From an uncultured Cytophagaceae bacterium (lineage in GTDB: Bacteria > Bacteroidota > Bacteroidia > Cytophagales > Spirosomataceae): 15,707 nt of DNA. Each line of letters starts with the position of its first letter. The stretch's first letter is position 1. The notes under the pieces are model-generated. The model worked only from the letters and a program-made list of their open reading frames with translations. It was not told the origin of the DNA and made no database searches. Position numbers and translations under genes: made by a program. Shown here piece after piece: positions 1 through 8,571 of this stretch. Where the stretch lies: positions 1 to 15,707 of the forward strand of contig CALLKB010000270.1 in the NCBI GenBank assembly GCA_938008575.1, given 5' to 3'.

Positions 1-685
1 ATTTGTTCGTACGCCAGATGGTAAAATGATTAACACAGCAGGTGGTATTCCAGTAACTGTTTCAGGAACACAATCTCAATATTTAGGAAATAAAAACCCT
101 GATTTCGTATTTGGTTTGAATAACAAATTCAAATACAAAGATGTGACTTTGAGTTTCTTGTTTGATGGTCGTATTGGTGGTGTGATTGTTAACTATACGC
201 AACAACAAGCTTACCGTGGTGGTCGTCACATCGGAACGACACAAGGAATCTTTGCTGAAGCGCGTCCACAAGATGCTTTAGGCGTAAAAGCTTTCGTAGG
301 TCAAGGTGTTGTAGTTAGCAATGGTGTTGCAATCAAATATGATGCAAACGGAAATGTTACCAACTATGCTGATTTGCAATTCGCTCCTAATACTGTAAAA
401 ACTTATGTTCAAGATTACGTGGGTCGTTACTACAATACAAATGAAGGAAACTTGATGAGCCGTTCTTTCGGTATGTTGAAAGAAGTGGTTGTAGGTGTGA
501 AGCTTCCATCAAAATGGTTTGGTAAATATGTTTCAAACGCAAACGTATCATTTGTAGGTCGCAACTTGTTGTATTTCGCGGAGAAGAAAGACATCGATTT
601 GTCTCAATATTTGACAGATGGTTCTTCGAGTCCACAAACTCCTTCAGTGAGAAGTTACGGGGTTAACTTAAACTTCACATTCTAA
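1..685 (+). CDS. SusC/RagA-like TonB-dependent outer-membrane receptor, C-terminal part (5' end outside window)
   Basis: The reading frame is open from base 2, so the gene enters from the left edge; the first ATG, at 26, is internal and not a start. About 227 C-terminal residues are visible. They alternate aromatic and polar residues as beta-barrel strands do and end in YGVNLNFTF, the usual terminal strand with a C-terminal Phe recognised by the outer-membrane assembly machinery. The segment with SRSFGMLKEVVVGVKLPSKW and VSFVGRNLLYF is typical of the end of SusC-like barrels. In this family the protein forms a TonB-driven pore capped by the SusD lipoprotein, and the SusD-like gene starts 17 bp downstream, which supports the assignment. 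The signal peptide, N-terminal domain and plug lie outside the window. The substrate cannot be told from this part. Confidence 0.9.
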   Translation, partial: FVRTPDGKMINTAGGIPVTVSGTQSQYLGNKNPDFVFGLNNKFKYKDVTLSFLFDGRIGGVIVNYTQQQAYRGGRHIGTTQGIFAEARPQDALGVKAFVGQGVVVSNGVAIKYDANGNVTNYADLQFAPNTVKTYVQDYVGRYYNTNEGNLMSRSFGMLKEVVVGVKLPSKWFGKYVSNANVSFVGRNLLYFAEKKDIDLSQYLTDGSSSPQTPSVRSYGVNLNFTF

Positions 686-702
686 TTTATTCATTCTTAT
701 AA

Positions 703-2301
703 ATGAAACATCCAATGAAAGTTAAAAATATAATTTTAGGCGTTTTAGGTTTCTCAATGCTTACGTTGAGCAGTTGCGAGAAGACCTTTGACCAACTGGA
801 AAAAGATTCCAACCGTGCGGTACAAGTTCCTGCATCTTTAGTGTTGCAGGCAGTTGAATACAATGTTTTGAATGATAATGGTCGGCCATTCTCGGCAGAG
901 ATGCGCTGGAACCAGTTCTTCTGTTCAAACTATAACTATTATGCAAATAATGAGTATAACTTAGGCCAAATGCCGAACCAATATACCACCTTGAAAAATG
1001 TGATCAAGATGGAAGAGGAGGCAAAGAAAGCGGGCTTAGCAGATGTGAATGGTTACTCAGCTTTAGGTAAGTTTTTCCGTGCATATTTCTTTGATCAAAT
1101 GTCGAAGCGTGTAGGTGATTTGCCAATGACCGAAGCCTTGAAGGGTATCGAAAATACGTCTCCTAAGTATGATTCACAAAAAGTTATCTATACCCAAATT
1201 TTAAAATGGTTAGATGATTCAAATACGGATTTAACTACGTTGATCGCAAGTGGACAAACGATTTCTGGTGATTTCTATTTCGGTGGAGATTTGAAAAAAT
1301 GGCAAAAAGTTGTCAATGCTTATCGTTTGCGTGTGTTGATTACTTTATCTAAAAAAGATACGGATACAGATTTAGCCGTAAAGACAAAATTTGCTGAAAT
1401 GGTGGGTAATCCAACCAAGTATCCATTGTTAGGTTCAAATGGTGAATCATTGCAATTTGTGTGGAATAGCTTTAATAAATATCCTTCCAATCCAGACAAT
1501 TTTGGTTTTGATGCGACACGTCAAAATATGGCATCTACCTATGTAGGATTTTTGTCAAAAACACAAGATCCTCGTGTAATGGTTACATGTGAGCCTACAG
1601 GTGCGGATTTGAAAGCAGGTAAATTGCCTTCAGACTACACGGCATACCGTGGTGCTGGTTCTGGTGATGTATTAGATGACATGGCGAAAAATGCAGGTTT
1701 GTCGAATGGCGCTGGATTTGCTCCAGGGATCTATTCATTCCAAAACCGTGGACGTTATTATCAAAACTATGTGGGTGAAAATACTTTCATCGTAGGGTAT
1801 CCAGAATTGTGTTTCAATATCGCGGAAGGATATGCTCGTGGATGGGCGTCAGGTTCGGCAGAAGATTGGTACAAAAAAGGAATTAAGGCATCGCAAGCAT
1901 TCTATGGTATCGTAGAAGGAGCGAATACAATGACTTATTCTAAAACAGGTACAAAAGATGCCGCTGATTTAACGAAGTATACGGTGAACTTTAATTTCGA
2001 TACATACTATGCGCAATCTTCGGTTGCATATGATGCAACCAATGCAATCGAAAAAATTGTATCACAAAAATATGCGGCATTCTTCATGAACTCGGGTATG
2101 GAGGCTTACTTCAACTGGAGAAGAACTGGATTTCCAGCATTTTCAACAGGAGCTGGTAATGGTAATTCTGGTCGTATCGCTTTGCGTTGGTTGTATCCTA
2201 CAACAGAAAGAACTGCGAATGCAACAAATTACAATGCCGCAATTTCAAGTCAATACGCAGGCAAAGATGATATTAACGACCAAATGTGGTTGATTAAATA
2301 A
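703..2301 (+). CDS. SusD/RagB-like nutrient-binding outer-membrane lipoprotein
   Basis: A 532-residue lipoprotein. A short basic N-terminus and a hydrophobic stretch lead to a lipobox LSSC with the acylated Cys at residue 25, so the protein should be lipid-anchored and sit on the cell surface as the lid of the SusC pore encoded just upstream. The body is rich in Tyr, Asn and Trp. Segments such as LEKDSNRAVQVPASLVLQ near the N-terminus, YFFDQMSKRVGDLPMTEAL at about 127-145 and the C-terminal FNWRRTGFPAF are typical of the SusD-like group that includes SusD-like_2. A second in-frame ATG at 715 gives an equally good signal peptide (Cys at residue 21), so the start is uncertain by four codons. 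No enzyme genes accompany the pair, so the ligand is unknown. A hairpin terminator follows at 2338. Confidence 0.93.
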   Translation: MKHPMKVKNIILGVLGFSMLTLSSCEKTFDQLEKDSNRAVQVPASLVLQAVEYNVLNDNGRPFSAEMRWNQFFCSNYNYYANNEYNLGQMPNQYTTLKNVIKMEEEAKKAGLADVNGYSALGKFFRAYFFDQMSKRVGDLPMTEALKGIENTSPKYDSQKVIYTQILKWLDDSNTDLTTLIASGQTISGDFYFGGDLKKWQKVVNAYRLRVLITLSKKDTDTDLAVKTKFAEMVGNPTKYPLLGSNGESLQFVWNSFNKYPSNPDNFGFDATRQNMASTYVGFLSKTQDPRVMVTCEPTGADLKAGKLPSDYTAYRGAGSGDVLDDMAKNAGLSNGAGFAPGIYSFQNRGRYYQNYVGENTFIVGYPELCFNIAEGYARGWASGSAEDWYKKGIKASQAFYGIVEGANTMTYSKTGTKDAADLTKYTVNFNFDTYYAQSSVAYDATNAIEKIVSQKYAAFFMNSGMEAYFNWRRTGFPAFSTGAGNGNSGRIALRWLYPTTERTANATNYNAAISSQYAGKDDINDQMWLIK

Positions 2302-2337
2302 GTTTATAGTTTTCTAATTTGATTAATGATTCTTATC

Positions 2338-2368
2338 AAGTGGCAGGACATTGTTCTGCCACTTTTTC
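2338..2368 (+). terminator. Rho-independent terminator of the susCD-like pair
   Basis: A 9-bp perfect stem AAGTGGCAG / CTGCCACTT (2338-2346 and 2356-2364) is followed by a T run to 2367. It lies 36 bp after the SusD-like stop and just before the pit promoter, so it separates the two units. Confidence 0.85.
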
Positions 2369-2378
2369 AATACTAGAC

Positions 2379-2434
2379 TTACTGGTTTCTTAACAATTCC
2401 TTAATATTCGACTGTGTGCTTTCTGTTAATTTTG
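2379..2434 (+). promoter_or_regulatory. Putative Pho-box promoter of the PiT transporter gene
   Basis: Three hexamers start exactly 11 bp apart: TTACTG (2379), TTAACA (2390) and TTAATA (2401). The last begins 26 nt before TAATTTTG (2427-2434), a perfect TAnnTTTG -7 box of the Bacteroidota type. A good -33 TTG is missing (TTC occupies that place at 17-nt spacing), which suits an activator-dependent promoter. The ATG of the transporter is 30 nt beyond the -7 box. The same layout occurs before the genes at 4091 and 9335. TTAACA repeats with 11-bp period are the known PhoP box of Bacillus subtilis; use by a PhoB-like regulator here is inferred. Confidence 0.72.
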
Positions 2435-2464
2435 TTAAATTTCGAATTCCTTAAATAAATTCCT

Positions 2465-3922
2465 ATGTTCGGACTCGATCCAACTCTCCTCTTTTTGTTG
2501 TTCTTCTGCTTATTCGCAGCATGTGCCTTTGAATTTGTCAACGGTTTTCATGATACAGCTAATGCTGTTGCAACGGTAATTTATACGCATTCGTTGAAAC
2601 CAACGCAGGCGGTTGTATGGTCTGGCTTCATGAACTTCTTAGGATTATTGACAGGAGGGGTGGGTGTCACCATGAGTATCATTGGTTTGCTACCCACGGA
2701 ATTGCTCATAGATTCTAATGTCTATCATTCCATGGCGATGGCCTTATCACTTTTGATTTCGGCTATTTTATGGAATTTAGGAACTTGGTATTTGGGAATT
2801 CCAGCTTCTAGTTCGCATACCTTGATTGGTTCTATTATTGGAATTGGAGTTGGACACGCGCTTTTACCTGAGAATTCAAATAAAGGAATTTCGGCAATCA
2901 ACTGGGATAAAGCGATCGAAATTGGACAGGCTTTATTGCTTTCTCCTCTGTTTGGTTTTGCATTGGCGATCATCTTGATGTATATCTTAAAGAAGACCGT
3001 TCAGAATAAAGCGATCTTCAAAGAGCCTAAGAAAAATACACCTCCACCTATGTGGATTCGTGCTATTTTGGTTACAACGTGTACGCTTGTTTCTTTCTTT
3101 CATGGTCGGAATGACGGTCAAAAAGGTATCGGTTTAGTGATGGTTATCTTAATCGCTTTCCTACCGGGATACTTTGCTGTAAATACAAATTTGGACCTGG
3201 TGGAAGTGAAAACGAGCTTGATACAAGTGAGACAAATTGTTGCTAAAATTGATACAGTTCCTTTGTCGGAGAAAGAAGTAGAAAGCTATCACAAAGTACT
3301 GAAAGCGGGTGATGAATTAGATACGATTTTAGTTGACGGACTTACAACTGCCAAACTATCGGTAGATCAAAAATTCCAAATTCGTAAGGCCGCATTGACA
3401 ATTAATAAAAATGCTAAAAAGTTAATTGAAAGCGAATCTGTTGCTTTATCTGCAACCGATTTAAATGCTTTAAAAAGAGCGACAGCTGGTAAAAAGGCTC
3501 CTTTCTTTAGTTTTGGAGCAAGTTCTTCAAGTGGAATTGCTGGGATTACCGATTTTGCTCCGGCTTGGGTGATGTGGCTAGTAGCACTATCTCTAGGTTT
3601 AGGAACCATGGTAGGCTGGAAGCGTATTGTCGTAACGATTGGTGAGAAAATTGGAAAGAATCACTTGACTTATGCACAAGGAGCATCTGCTGAATTAATC
3701 GCTTCATTGACCATTGGATTAGCAACTGCTTACAAATGGCCCGTGAGTACGACTCACGTTTTATCTTCCGGTATTGCTGGAACAATGGTTGCCAATCGCG
3801 GTATTAAAAATTTACAAGGTGGCACAGTTAAAAATATTGTCATGGCATGGGTATTAACCTTGCCTATTACGATCATTTTATCAGCAACCTTATTCGTTTT
3901 ATTCCGTTGGATTACGGGATAA
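2465..3922 (+). CDS. pit: PiT-family inorganic phosphate transporter
   Basis: A 485-residue membrane protein of the PiT (PF01384) type, which takes up phosphate, often as a metal-phosphate complex, with protons or sodium. Both halves show the family's repeated signatures: GFHDTANAVAT at residues 27-37 and HGRNDGQKGIG at 213-223, each within hydrophobic segments, and the paired SSSHTLIGSIIG (115-126) and STTHVLSSGIAG near the C-terminus. A hydrophilic region of roughly 110 residues (about 240-350), rich in Lys and Glu, separates the halves and is probably cytoplasmic, as in E. coli PitA, whose overall length is similar. No PhoU-like DUF47 partner gene adjoins it. It is a single-gene unit between a terminator at 2338 and one at 3946. 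The putative Pho box in front suggests induction when phosphate is scarce, unlike the near-constitutive E. coli PitA. Confidence 0.96.
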   Translation: MFGLDPTLLFLLFFCLFAACAFEFVNGFHDTANAVATVIYTHSLKPTQAVVWSGFMNFLGLLTGGVGVTMSIIGLLPTELLIDSNVYHSMAMALSLLISAILWNLGTWYLGIPASSSHTLIGSIIGIGVGHALLPENSNKGISAINWDKAIEIGQALLLSPLFGFALAIILMYILKKTVQNKAIFKEPKKNTPPPMWIRAILVTTCTLVSFFHGRNDGQKGIGLVMVILIAFLPGYFAVNTNLDLVEVKTSLIQVRQIVAKIDTVPLSEKEVESYHKVLKAGDELDTILVDGLTTAKLSVDQKFQIRKAALTINKNAKKLIESESVALSATDLNALKRATAGKKAPFFSFGASSSSGIAGITDFAPAWVMWLVALSLGLGTMVGWKRIVVTIGEKIGKNHLTYAQGASAELIASLTIGLATAYKWPVSTTHVLSSGIAGTMVANRGIKNLQGGTVKNIVMAWVLTLPITIILSATLFVLFRWITG

Positions 3923-3945
3923 TTGTTATCGATATTATTTCATTT

Positions 3946-3981
3946 AAGAGGCCTGAATTCATTTTCAGGCCTCTTTTTTTG
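3946..3981 (+). terminator. Rho-independent terminator after pit
   Basis: A 12-bp perfect stem, AAGAGGCCTGAA (3946-3957) with TTCAGGCCTCTT (3964-3975), has a 6-nt loop and runs into a T tract to 3980. It isolates pit from the receptor gene at 4091. Confidence 0.95.
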
Positions 3982-3996
3982 TTTCACGCCCTCTTC

Positions 3997-4063
3997 TTAA
4001 TGTTACGATTATATTCTTTTAACAATTTCTTAACATTGGATTTGTATGTGCGACTTACCTTTG
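3997..4063 (+). promoter_or_regulatory. Putative Pho-box promoter of the Oar-like receptor gene
   Basis: Two perfect hexamers TTAACA start at 4019 and 4030, 11 bp apart, and a weaker TTAATG at 3997 is in the same 11-bp register. The last hexamer begins 26 nt before TACCTTTG (4056-4063), a perfect TAnnTTTG -7 box. A TTG at 4036-4038 lies 17 nt before the -7 box and could be a -33 element. The first unit, TTAACAATTTC, differs by one base from TTAACAATTCC before pit and by one from TTAACGATTTC before plcP. The ATG is 27 nt beyond the -7 box. Confidence 0.72.
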
Positions 4064-4090
4064 CACTCGTTAAAACAACCAATATAAAAA

Positions 4091-7000
4091 ATGTACAATT
4101 TTAGCAAGTCGGCAATCGCGCTGATGATGATCATGTTAGCCGTTTTTTCATTCGATGCAAATGCGCAGATCACAACTTCAACCGTAAGTGGTAAAGTGAA
4201 AGATGCCAAAGGAGAAGAAATCCCTGGTGCAAACGTCGTTCTAGTGCACACGCCCACAGGAACGCGTTATGGCGTGGCTACACAAATTGATGGAAATTTC
4301 GTGTTGGCCAATATGAATCCGGGTGGTCCTTATACCTTAACGGTTTCATTCGTCGGTTATCAAACATTTAAAGCAGAAAACTTGAACTTGACTTTGGGTG
4401 CAAATCCGAATGTCAATGTAATCATTTCTGAAGAAACGACTACGTTGACAGAGGTTGTTGTGAAGGCCGACAAAGGCGGTACACGTACAGGTTCTGTGAC
4501 TACAATCAGTGAAACGGCAATCAAAGCAGTTCCTACTTTGAATCGGAGTTTAACAGACATGACGCGTTTGACGCCACAAGGTAGCTCGAGTAACTCGTTT
4601 GCAGGAACCAACTTCCGTTATAATAACGTAACAGTTGACGGAACGATTAACAACGACGCGATTGGTTTTAGCCCATCTTTAGGAGGTCAATCAGGAACTT
4701 CAGGTATGCCAGGTTCTAGTACACGTACAAATCCTATCTCTTTGGATGCGATTCAAGATGTTCAAGTATATGTAGCTCCTTACGATGTGAAAATCGGAAA
4801 CTTTACTGGTGGTTCTATCAATGCGGTGACGCGTACAGGAACAAACCAAGTAAAGGGTTCTGTTTATGGTTACGGTCGTAATGCATTTTTAACTGGCCCA
4901 AATAATGCGGGTGATGGCGCTGCGATTCCAAGCGGTTATTCAGATTATCAAACAGGTTTCCGTTTGGGATTACCTTTGATTAAGAACAAATTGTTCTTAT
5001 TTACCAACGAAGAAATTACGCGTCGCAACGAGCCTTTGTTCTACAAAGCGGGCGATAAAGGTGGTGTTATTGATGAGGCAACTGCGAATCAAATTTCATC
5101 TTTCTTGAAATCAAATTACGGATTTGATGCTGGTGCATTTGGCGACTACTCTATCTACTCACAAAGCACGAAGTTTTTCAATCGTTTAGATTGGAATATC
5201 TCGGATAAGCATCAATTGTCTATTCGTAACAGCTATGTTAATTCAGAAGCTTCGAATTTAGAGCGTGATGCGGCCAACTTCCGTTTTGGTTCAATGGACT
5301 TTAAGCAGCATAATCAAACAAACTCAACTGTTGCGGAATTAAAAAGCCATTTTGGTAGTGCTTCAAACAGTTTGATTTTAGGGTACTCAGACATCCGAGA
5401 TTACCGTACGCCATCTAGTTCAAACTTTGCTTTTCCTCAAGTGGAAATTGCCGCAAACGGTGGAACAATCTTCTTAGGAAATGAGCGTGAGGCGACCGTG
5501 TTTAACATGAAGCAAAAGACTTTTGAATTCACGAATAACATCACGTGGTTCAAAGGAGATCACACATTCTTAGTGGGAACGCATAATGAGCTATACAACA
5601 TCAACTATGGTTTTGTGAATTCTTGGAATGGTCGTGTGTCTTACAAAAGCGTAGCAGATTTCTTAGCTTCTAATGTGAACCGTGTTCGTGGATCTTACAG
5701 CTTCACAAACAACGATCGTGATTACATCTACAACAATCCTTATGCAACTTTTAATGTAGGTTTGTACAGCGTTTACGCACAAGATGAAATTCAAGTGAAT
5801 GAAAAATTCAAATTGTCTCCAGGTATTCGTTTTGACTTAGCTAGCACAGACGCTCCTAACTTAAGCCCGAAATTGGCTAGTACTCCAACGGATGTGAATG
5901 CTGGTACGACTTATACAGCAGCAACGCCATTGAACAAAGTAAGTAATTCAATCTTTGGTCAAATCTTATTCTCTCCACGTTTAGGATTCAATTACGATGT
6001 GAACGGTGATCGCTCGACGATCGTTCGCGGTGGAACAGGTATTTTCACGGGTCGTATTCCATTTGCTTGGTTGGGTTATGCCTTCTACAATGATGGTGTT
6101 GGTTACGGAGCCTTTGACGTGAATAACGTAGCAGGTAAGAACGTAGGTGATGTGTTGAAAGATGGAGCAAAAACGTTTGCTTTCAACAATGGTCAAAAGA
6201 GTTTGACGCAAGTAGATGCGATGGCAAATAACTTCAAAATGCCACAGGTTTGGAGAAGTAGTTTAGCTGTTGATAAAACGATCAATGGATACAAGATTAC
6301 GTTGGAAGGTATTTACACAAAAACCATTTCGGACTTGAAATTCCAAATGGTTAACTTGAAAGATTCTGTGAAGTACTATAGCTACGATACGCAACGTCAA
6401 ATGCCTATTTACTTGTCGGGCGGCGCAACAGGTCAGAAATTGAATACTTCGTTCTCAAATGCTTACGAATTAGCGAACACGTCTGAAGGTCACCGTTTTA
6501 GCTTAACAGCGCAAGTAACGAAGTCGTATGATTTCGGATTTAACTTCATGGCTGCTTATACCTATGGCCAAAGTTATGACTTGACAAATGGTATTCGTAA
6601 CTCGATGGAATCAAACTGGCAGTTGAATCAGTCTTTGAACCCGAACAATCCTTCATTAGCGTATTCAAACTTTGACATTCGTCACCGTATTATCGGTCAG
6701 TTTGGATATACGTTTAACTGGAAGAAAGCTGGAGCAACGACAATTTCAGGTGTGTTCTCCGCACAATCAGGAGCGCCATTCACATGGGGTTTTGTGAACA
6801 GTACGATTGCAAATACGCCACAAGCAGCTGGATTAGCTTATGTGTTTAAAGATGCTACAGAAGCAGAACGTTATTTTGTTTCAGATTCTAAATTAGGCTC
6901 TGCCGCGACACAAGCACAAGCTTTCATGGATTTCGTGAATGGCGATGAGTATTTAAAAACACGCAAAGGTGATTTCACAGAGCGTAACGGTGGTCGTACA

Positions 7001-7297
7001 CCTTGGAATGCAACCGTGGACATGAAAATTTCACATGCAATCAAAGTATCGAATGGTCACGAATTACAATTCTCATTGGATATCATCAATGCAACGAACT
7101 TGATTAACAAGGATTGGGGAAGACTTTATTTCTCTCCAAACACATTTAACTCAACAGCTAGTTTAGGTTTATCTCGTGTTAATTCGGGTACAGCTGCTGA
7201 TCCAACATATAAGTTTGCAGTACCTACGACACCTTACTCAATTGATCAATTGGGTTCAAGATGGCAGATGCAAGCAGGTGCACGCTATACATTCTAG
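4091..7297 (+). CDS. Oar-like TonB-dependent outer-membrane receptor
   Basis: A 1068-residue protein. A signal peptide ends at about residue 25 (DANA|Q). A carboxypeptidase-regulatory-like beta domain (about 30-115, with VSGKVKDAKGEEIPGANVVL and GNFVLANMNPGG) is followed by a TonB plug region (about 120-250, with VTVDGTINNDAIG and QDVQVYVAPYDVKIGNFTGG) and a long beta-barrel ending in WQMQAGARYTF. The layout, and the plug ending in GGSINAVTRTGTN, match the Oar family rather than SusC. There is no SusD partner and terminators stand on both sides, so it is a single-gene unit. The family imports varied substrates through TonB energy and many members have no known ligand. The putative Pho box in front, shared with pit and plcP, suggests a phosphorus-containing ligand, but nothing in the protein itself shows this. 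Confidence 0.92.
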   Translation: MYNFSKSAIALMMIMLAVFSFDANAQITTSTVSGKVKDAKGEEIPGANVVLVHTPTGTRYGVATQIDGNFVLANMNPGGPYTLTVSFVGYQTFKAENLNLTLGANPNVNVIISEETTTLTEVVVKADKGGTRTGSVTTISETAIKAVPTLNRSLTDMTRLTPQGSSSNSFAGTNFRYNNVTVDGTINNDAIGFSPSLGGQSGTSGMPGSSTRTNPISLDAIQDVQVYVAPYDVKIGNFTGGSINAVTRTGTNQVKGSVYGYGRNAFLTGPNNAGDGAAIPSGYSDYQTGFRLGLPLIKNKLFLFTNEEITRRNEPLFYKAGDKGGVIDEATANQISSFLKSNYGFDAGAFGDYSIYSQSTKFFNRLDWNISDKHQLSIRNSYVNSEASNLERDAANFRFGSMDFKQHNQTNSTVAELKSHFGSASNSLILGYSDIRDYRTPSSSNFAFPQVEIAANGGTIFLGNEREATVFNMKQKTFEFTNNITWFKGDHTFLVGTHNELYNINYGFVNSWNGRVSYKSVADFLASNVNRVRGSYSFTNNDRDYIYNNPYATFNVGLYSVYAQDEIQVNEKFKLSPGIRFDLASTDAPNLSPKLASTPTDVNAGTTYTAATPLNKVSNSIFGQILFSPRLGFNYDVNGDRSTIVRGGTGIFTGRIPFAWLGYAFYNDGVGYGAFDVNNVAGKNVGDVLKDGAKTFAFNNGQKSLTQVDAMANNFKMPQVWRSSLAVDKTINGYKITLEGIYTKTISDLKFQMVNLKDSVKYYSYDTQRQMPIYLSGGATGQKLNTSFSNAYELANTSEGHRFSLTAQVTKSYDFGFNFMAAYTYGQSYDLTNGIRNSMESNWQLNQSLNPNNPSLAYSNFDIRHRIIGQFGYTFNWKKAGATTISGVFSAQSGAPFTWGFVNSTIANTPQAAGLAYVFKDATEAERYFVSDSKLGSAATQAQAFMDFVNGDEYLKTRKGDFTERNGGRTPWNATVDMKISHAIKVSNGHELQFSLDIINATNLINKDWGRLYFSPNTFNSTASLGLSRVNSGTAADPTYKFAVPTTPYSIDQLGSRWQMQAGARYTF

Positions 7298-7316
7298 TCG
7301 CATCTTGTCTTAAATG

Positions 7317-7350
7317 AAAAAGCCGAAGGAAAATCCTTCGGCTTTTTTTT
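7317..7350. terminator. Terminator between the receptor and the glycosyltransferase gene, probably bidirectional
   Basis: Stem AGCCGAAGGA (7321-7330) with TCCTTCGGCT (7334-7343) has a 3-nt loop, extended by A5 on the left and T8 on the right. The + strand has a strong U tract; the - strand has a five-U run, so it may also serve the convergent gene that ends at 7429. Confidence 0.92.
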
Positions 7351-7428
7351 GTATTCTACTTCATCTTTTATGTAACTAATTTCCAAGCCTATATTATCAA
7401 TTAATCTTGGAAATCAAATATTAAATTT

Positions 7429-8571
7429 TTACCAACTTGTCGATAAACCACCTTCATTGCGTGGGCTGAATGTAGGACTTGCAACAGGTTTACGAATTAA
7501 ATCGGTCAATTGATAGCCAAAATTAGCCTGCGAAACCCAGTGCTGGTAGGTATCTTGAACCGGTTTGTGGAGTGGTAAATAGTCTTTGAAAATATTCAAA
7601 TCAAATGAACGAGCTCGAACGCCAGCGCCTGATAATACACCATCATGGGCATTGATCATTTGTTCAATGTGATTGGGTACCGGAACCATCATTACTGGTT
7701 TGCCTAGGTACATGGCTTCAGCCACCGACTCAAATCCTGCGGTCGAGATAAGACCTGCGCAATGGGTCATTTTATCCAGGTATTTTTCTGCATCGATCGG
7801 ATGGAAAGTAAGCGAATCGGAATATTGGTATTCACTTTTGCGTGTAGGATTATCCCAAAAGCAATCCAATTTAACTTCCGGATTTTGCTTCGACCAAGCC
7901 ATGATTTCATCGGCGAGTCGGTAATGAGTTAAGTAGGCTAACCAGCGCTCTCCAGCTTGTGGCTGGATCGACTTAACCTCTTGACGCAGTAGGGGAGGAA
8001 CAGCAATGATATTTCGTTTGGTATCGTTAGGTAACTCGCGGAAAGATAATCCCAATAATTTTCGAGAGCCGATGGCCGTAATCCGGGTATTCACATTCAA
8101 TAAATAGCGATCAAGCGCTTTTTCGGGAATGGATTCAAAATGCTCGCTGAGCAGGAGGTATTGATGACCTACCGACATGCACGGTATTTTAGAGCCCGAT
8201 TTTAAATTATATAAACCCGTAATGGATTCATAGAAGTTGACGATTCCATCCGGTTGTAAATCCTCGATGAATTCACCCAATTGCGTGGCACTCTTCCAAT
8301 AGGTACCAAATTTGGTGAAAGCCTGCATCGCAGTTTTACCTAATTGTACTGATTTCCCTTTGCCATAATTGATCGAAGGACTTTCGTACTGAATGATGGG
8401 CGTCTCGCCGATGAAATCAGCAAAAAAGGCAGGAATTTTTCTGCCTTCAAAGGAGCCTACGGCATAGCCGACTACTTCGTGTCCCGCTTCGCGTGCGATT
8501 TGGGTTAAGGAAATCGCTTGCGTTAAATGCCCGCGACCTTCTCCTTGGACGGTAAAGATGAATCTGCCCAT
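7429..8571 (-). CDS. GT-B fold glycosyltransferase (GT28/UGT-like), probable lipid glycosyltransferase paired with PlcP
   Basis: A 380-residue protein with no signal peptide. The N-terminus has the GT-B loop QGEGRGHLTQA (residues 9-19), as in MurG-like enzymes. The C-terminal half has the nucleotide-sugar binding region AGLISTAGFESVAEAMYLGKP (about 272-292) followed by VPVPNHIEQ (296-304), where Glu/Gln usually contact the sugar-nucleotide. The GT28 group includes MurG and the diacylglycerol glucosyltransferases UgtP and MGD1. The start lies 48 nt inside plcP; a later start would remove the glycine-rich loop, so the long overlap is real and suggests coupled translation. Since PlcP makes diacylglycerol from phospholipid, this enzyme is a good candidate for glycosylating it to a phosphorus-free glycolipid. 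Acceptor and donor are inferred only from context. It is not obviously related in sequence to the Agt enzyme that partners PlcP in marine alphaproteobacteria. Confidence 0.8.
   Translation of the reverse strand: MGRFIFTVQGEGRGHLTQAISLTQIAREAGHEVVGYAVGSFEGRKIPAFFADFIGETPIIQYESPSINYGKGKSVQLGKTAMQAFTKFGTYWKSATQLGEFIEDLQPDGIVNFYESITGLYNLKSGSKIPCMSVGHQYLLLSEHFESIPEKALDRYLLNVNTRITAIGSRKLLGLSFRELPNDTKRNIIAVPPLLRQEVKSIQPQAGERWLAYLTHYRLADEIMAWSKQNPEVKLDCFWDNPTRKSEYQYSDSLTFHPIDAEKYLDKMTHCAGLISTAGFESVAEAMYLGKPVMMVPVPNHIEQMINAHDGVLSGAGVRARSFDLNIFKDYLPLHKPVQDTYQHWVSQANFGYQLTDLIRKPVASPTFSPRNEGGLSTSW

Noticed and set aside
26..685. A complete 219-residue protein starting at 26
   Set aside because: The frame is open to the left edge and the product is the end of a SusC-like barrel; the ATG at 26 is internal.
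3847..4104. Small + strand reading frame of 85 codons
   Set aside because: It runs through the end of pit, a strong terminator and the whole putative Pho promoter, and has no recognisable domain.
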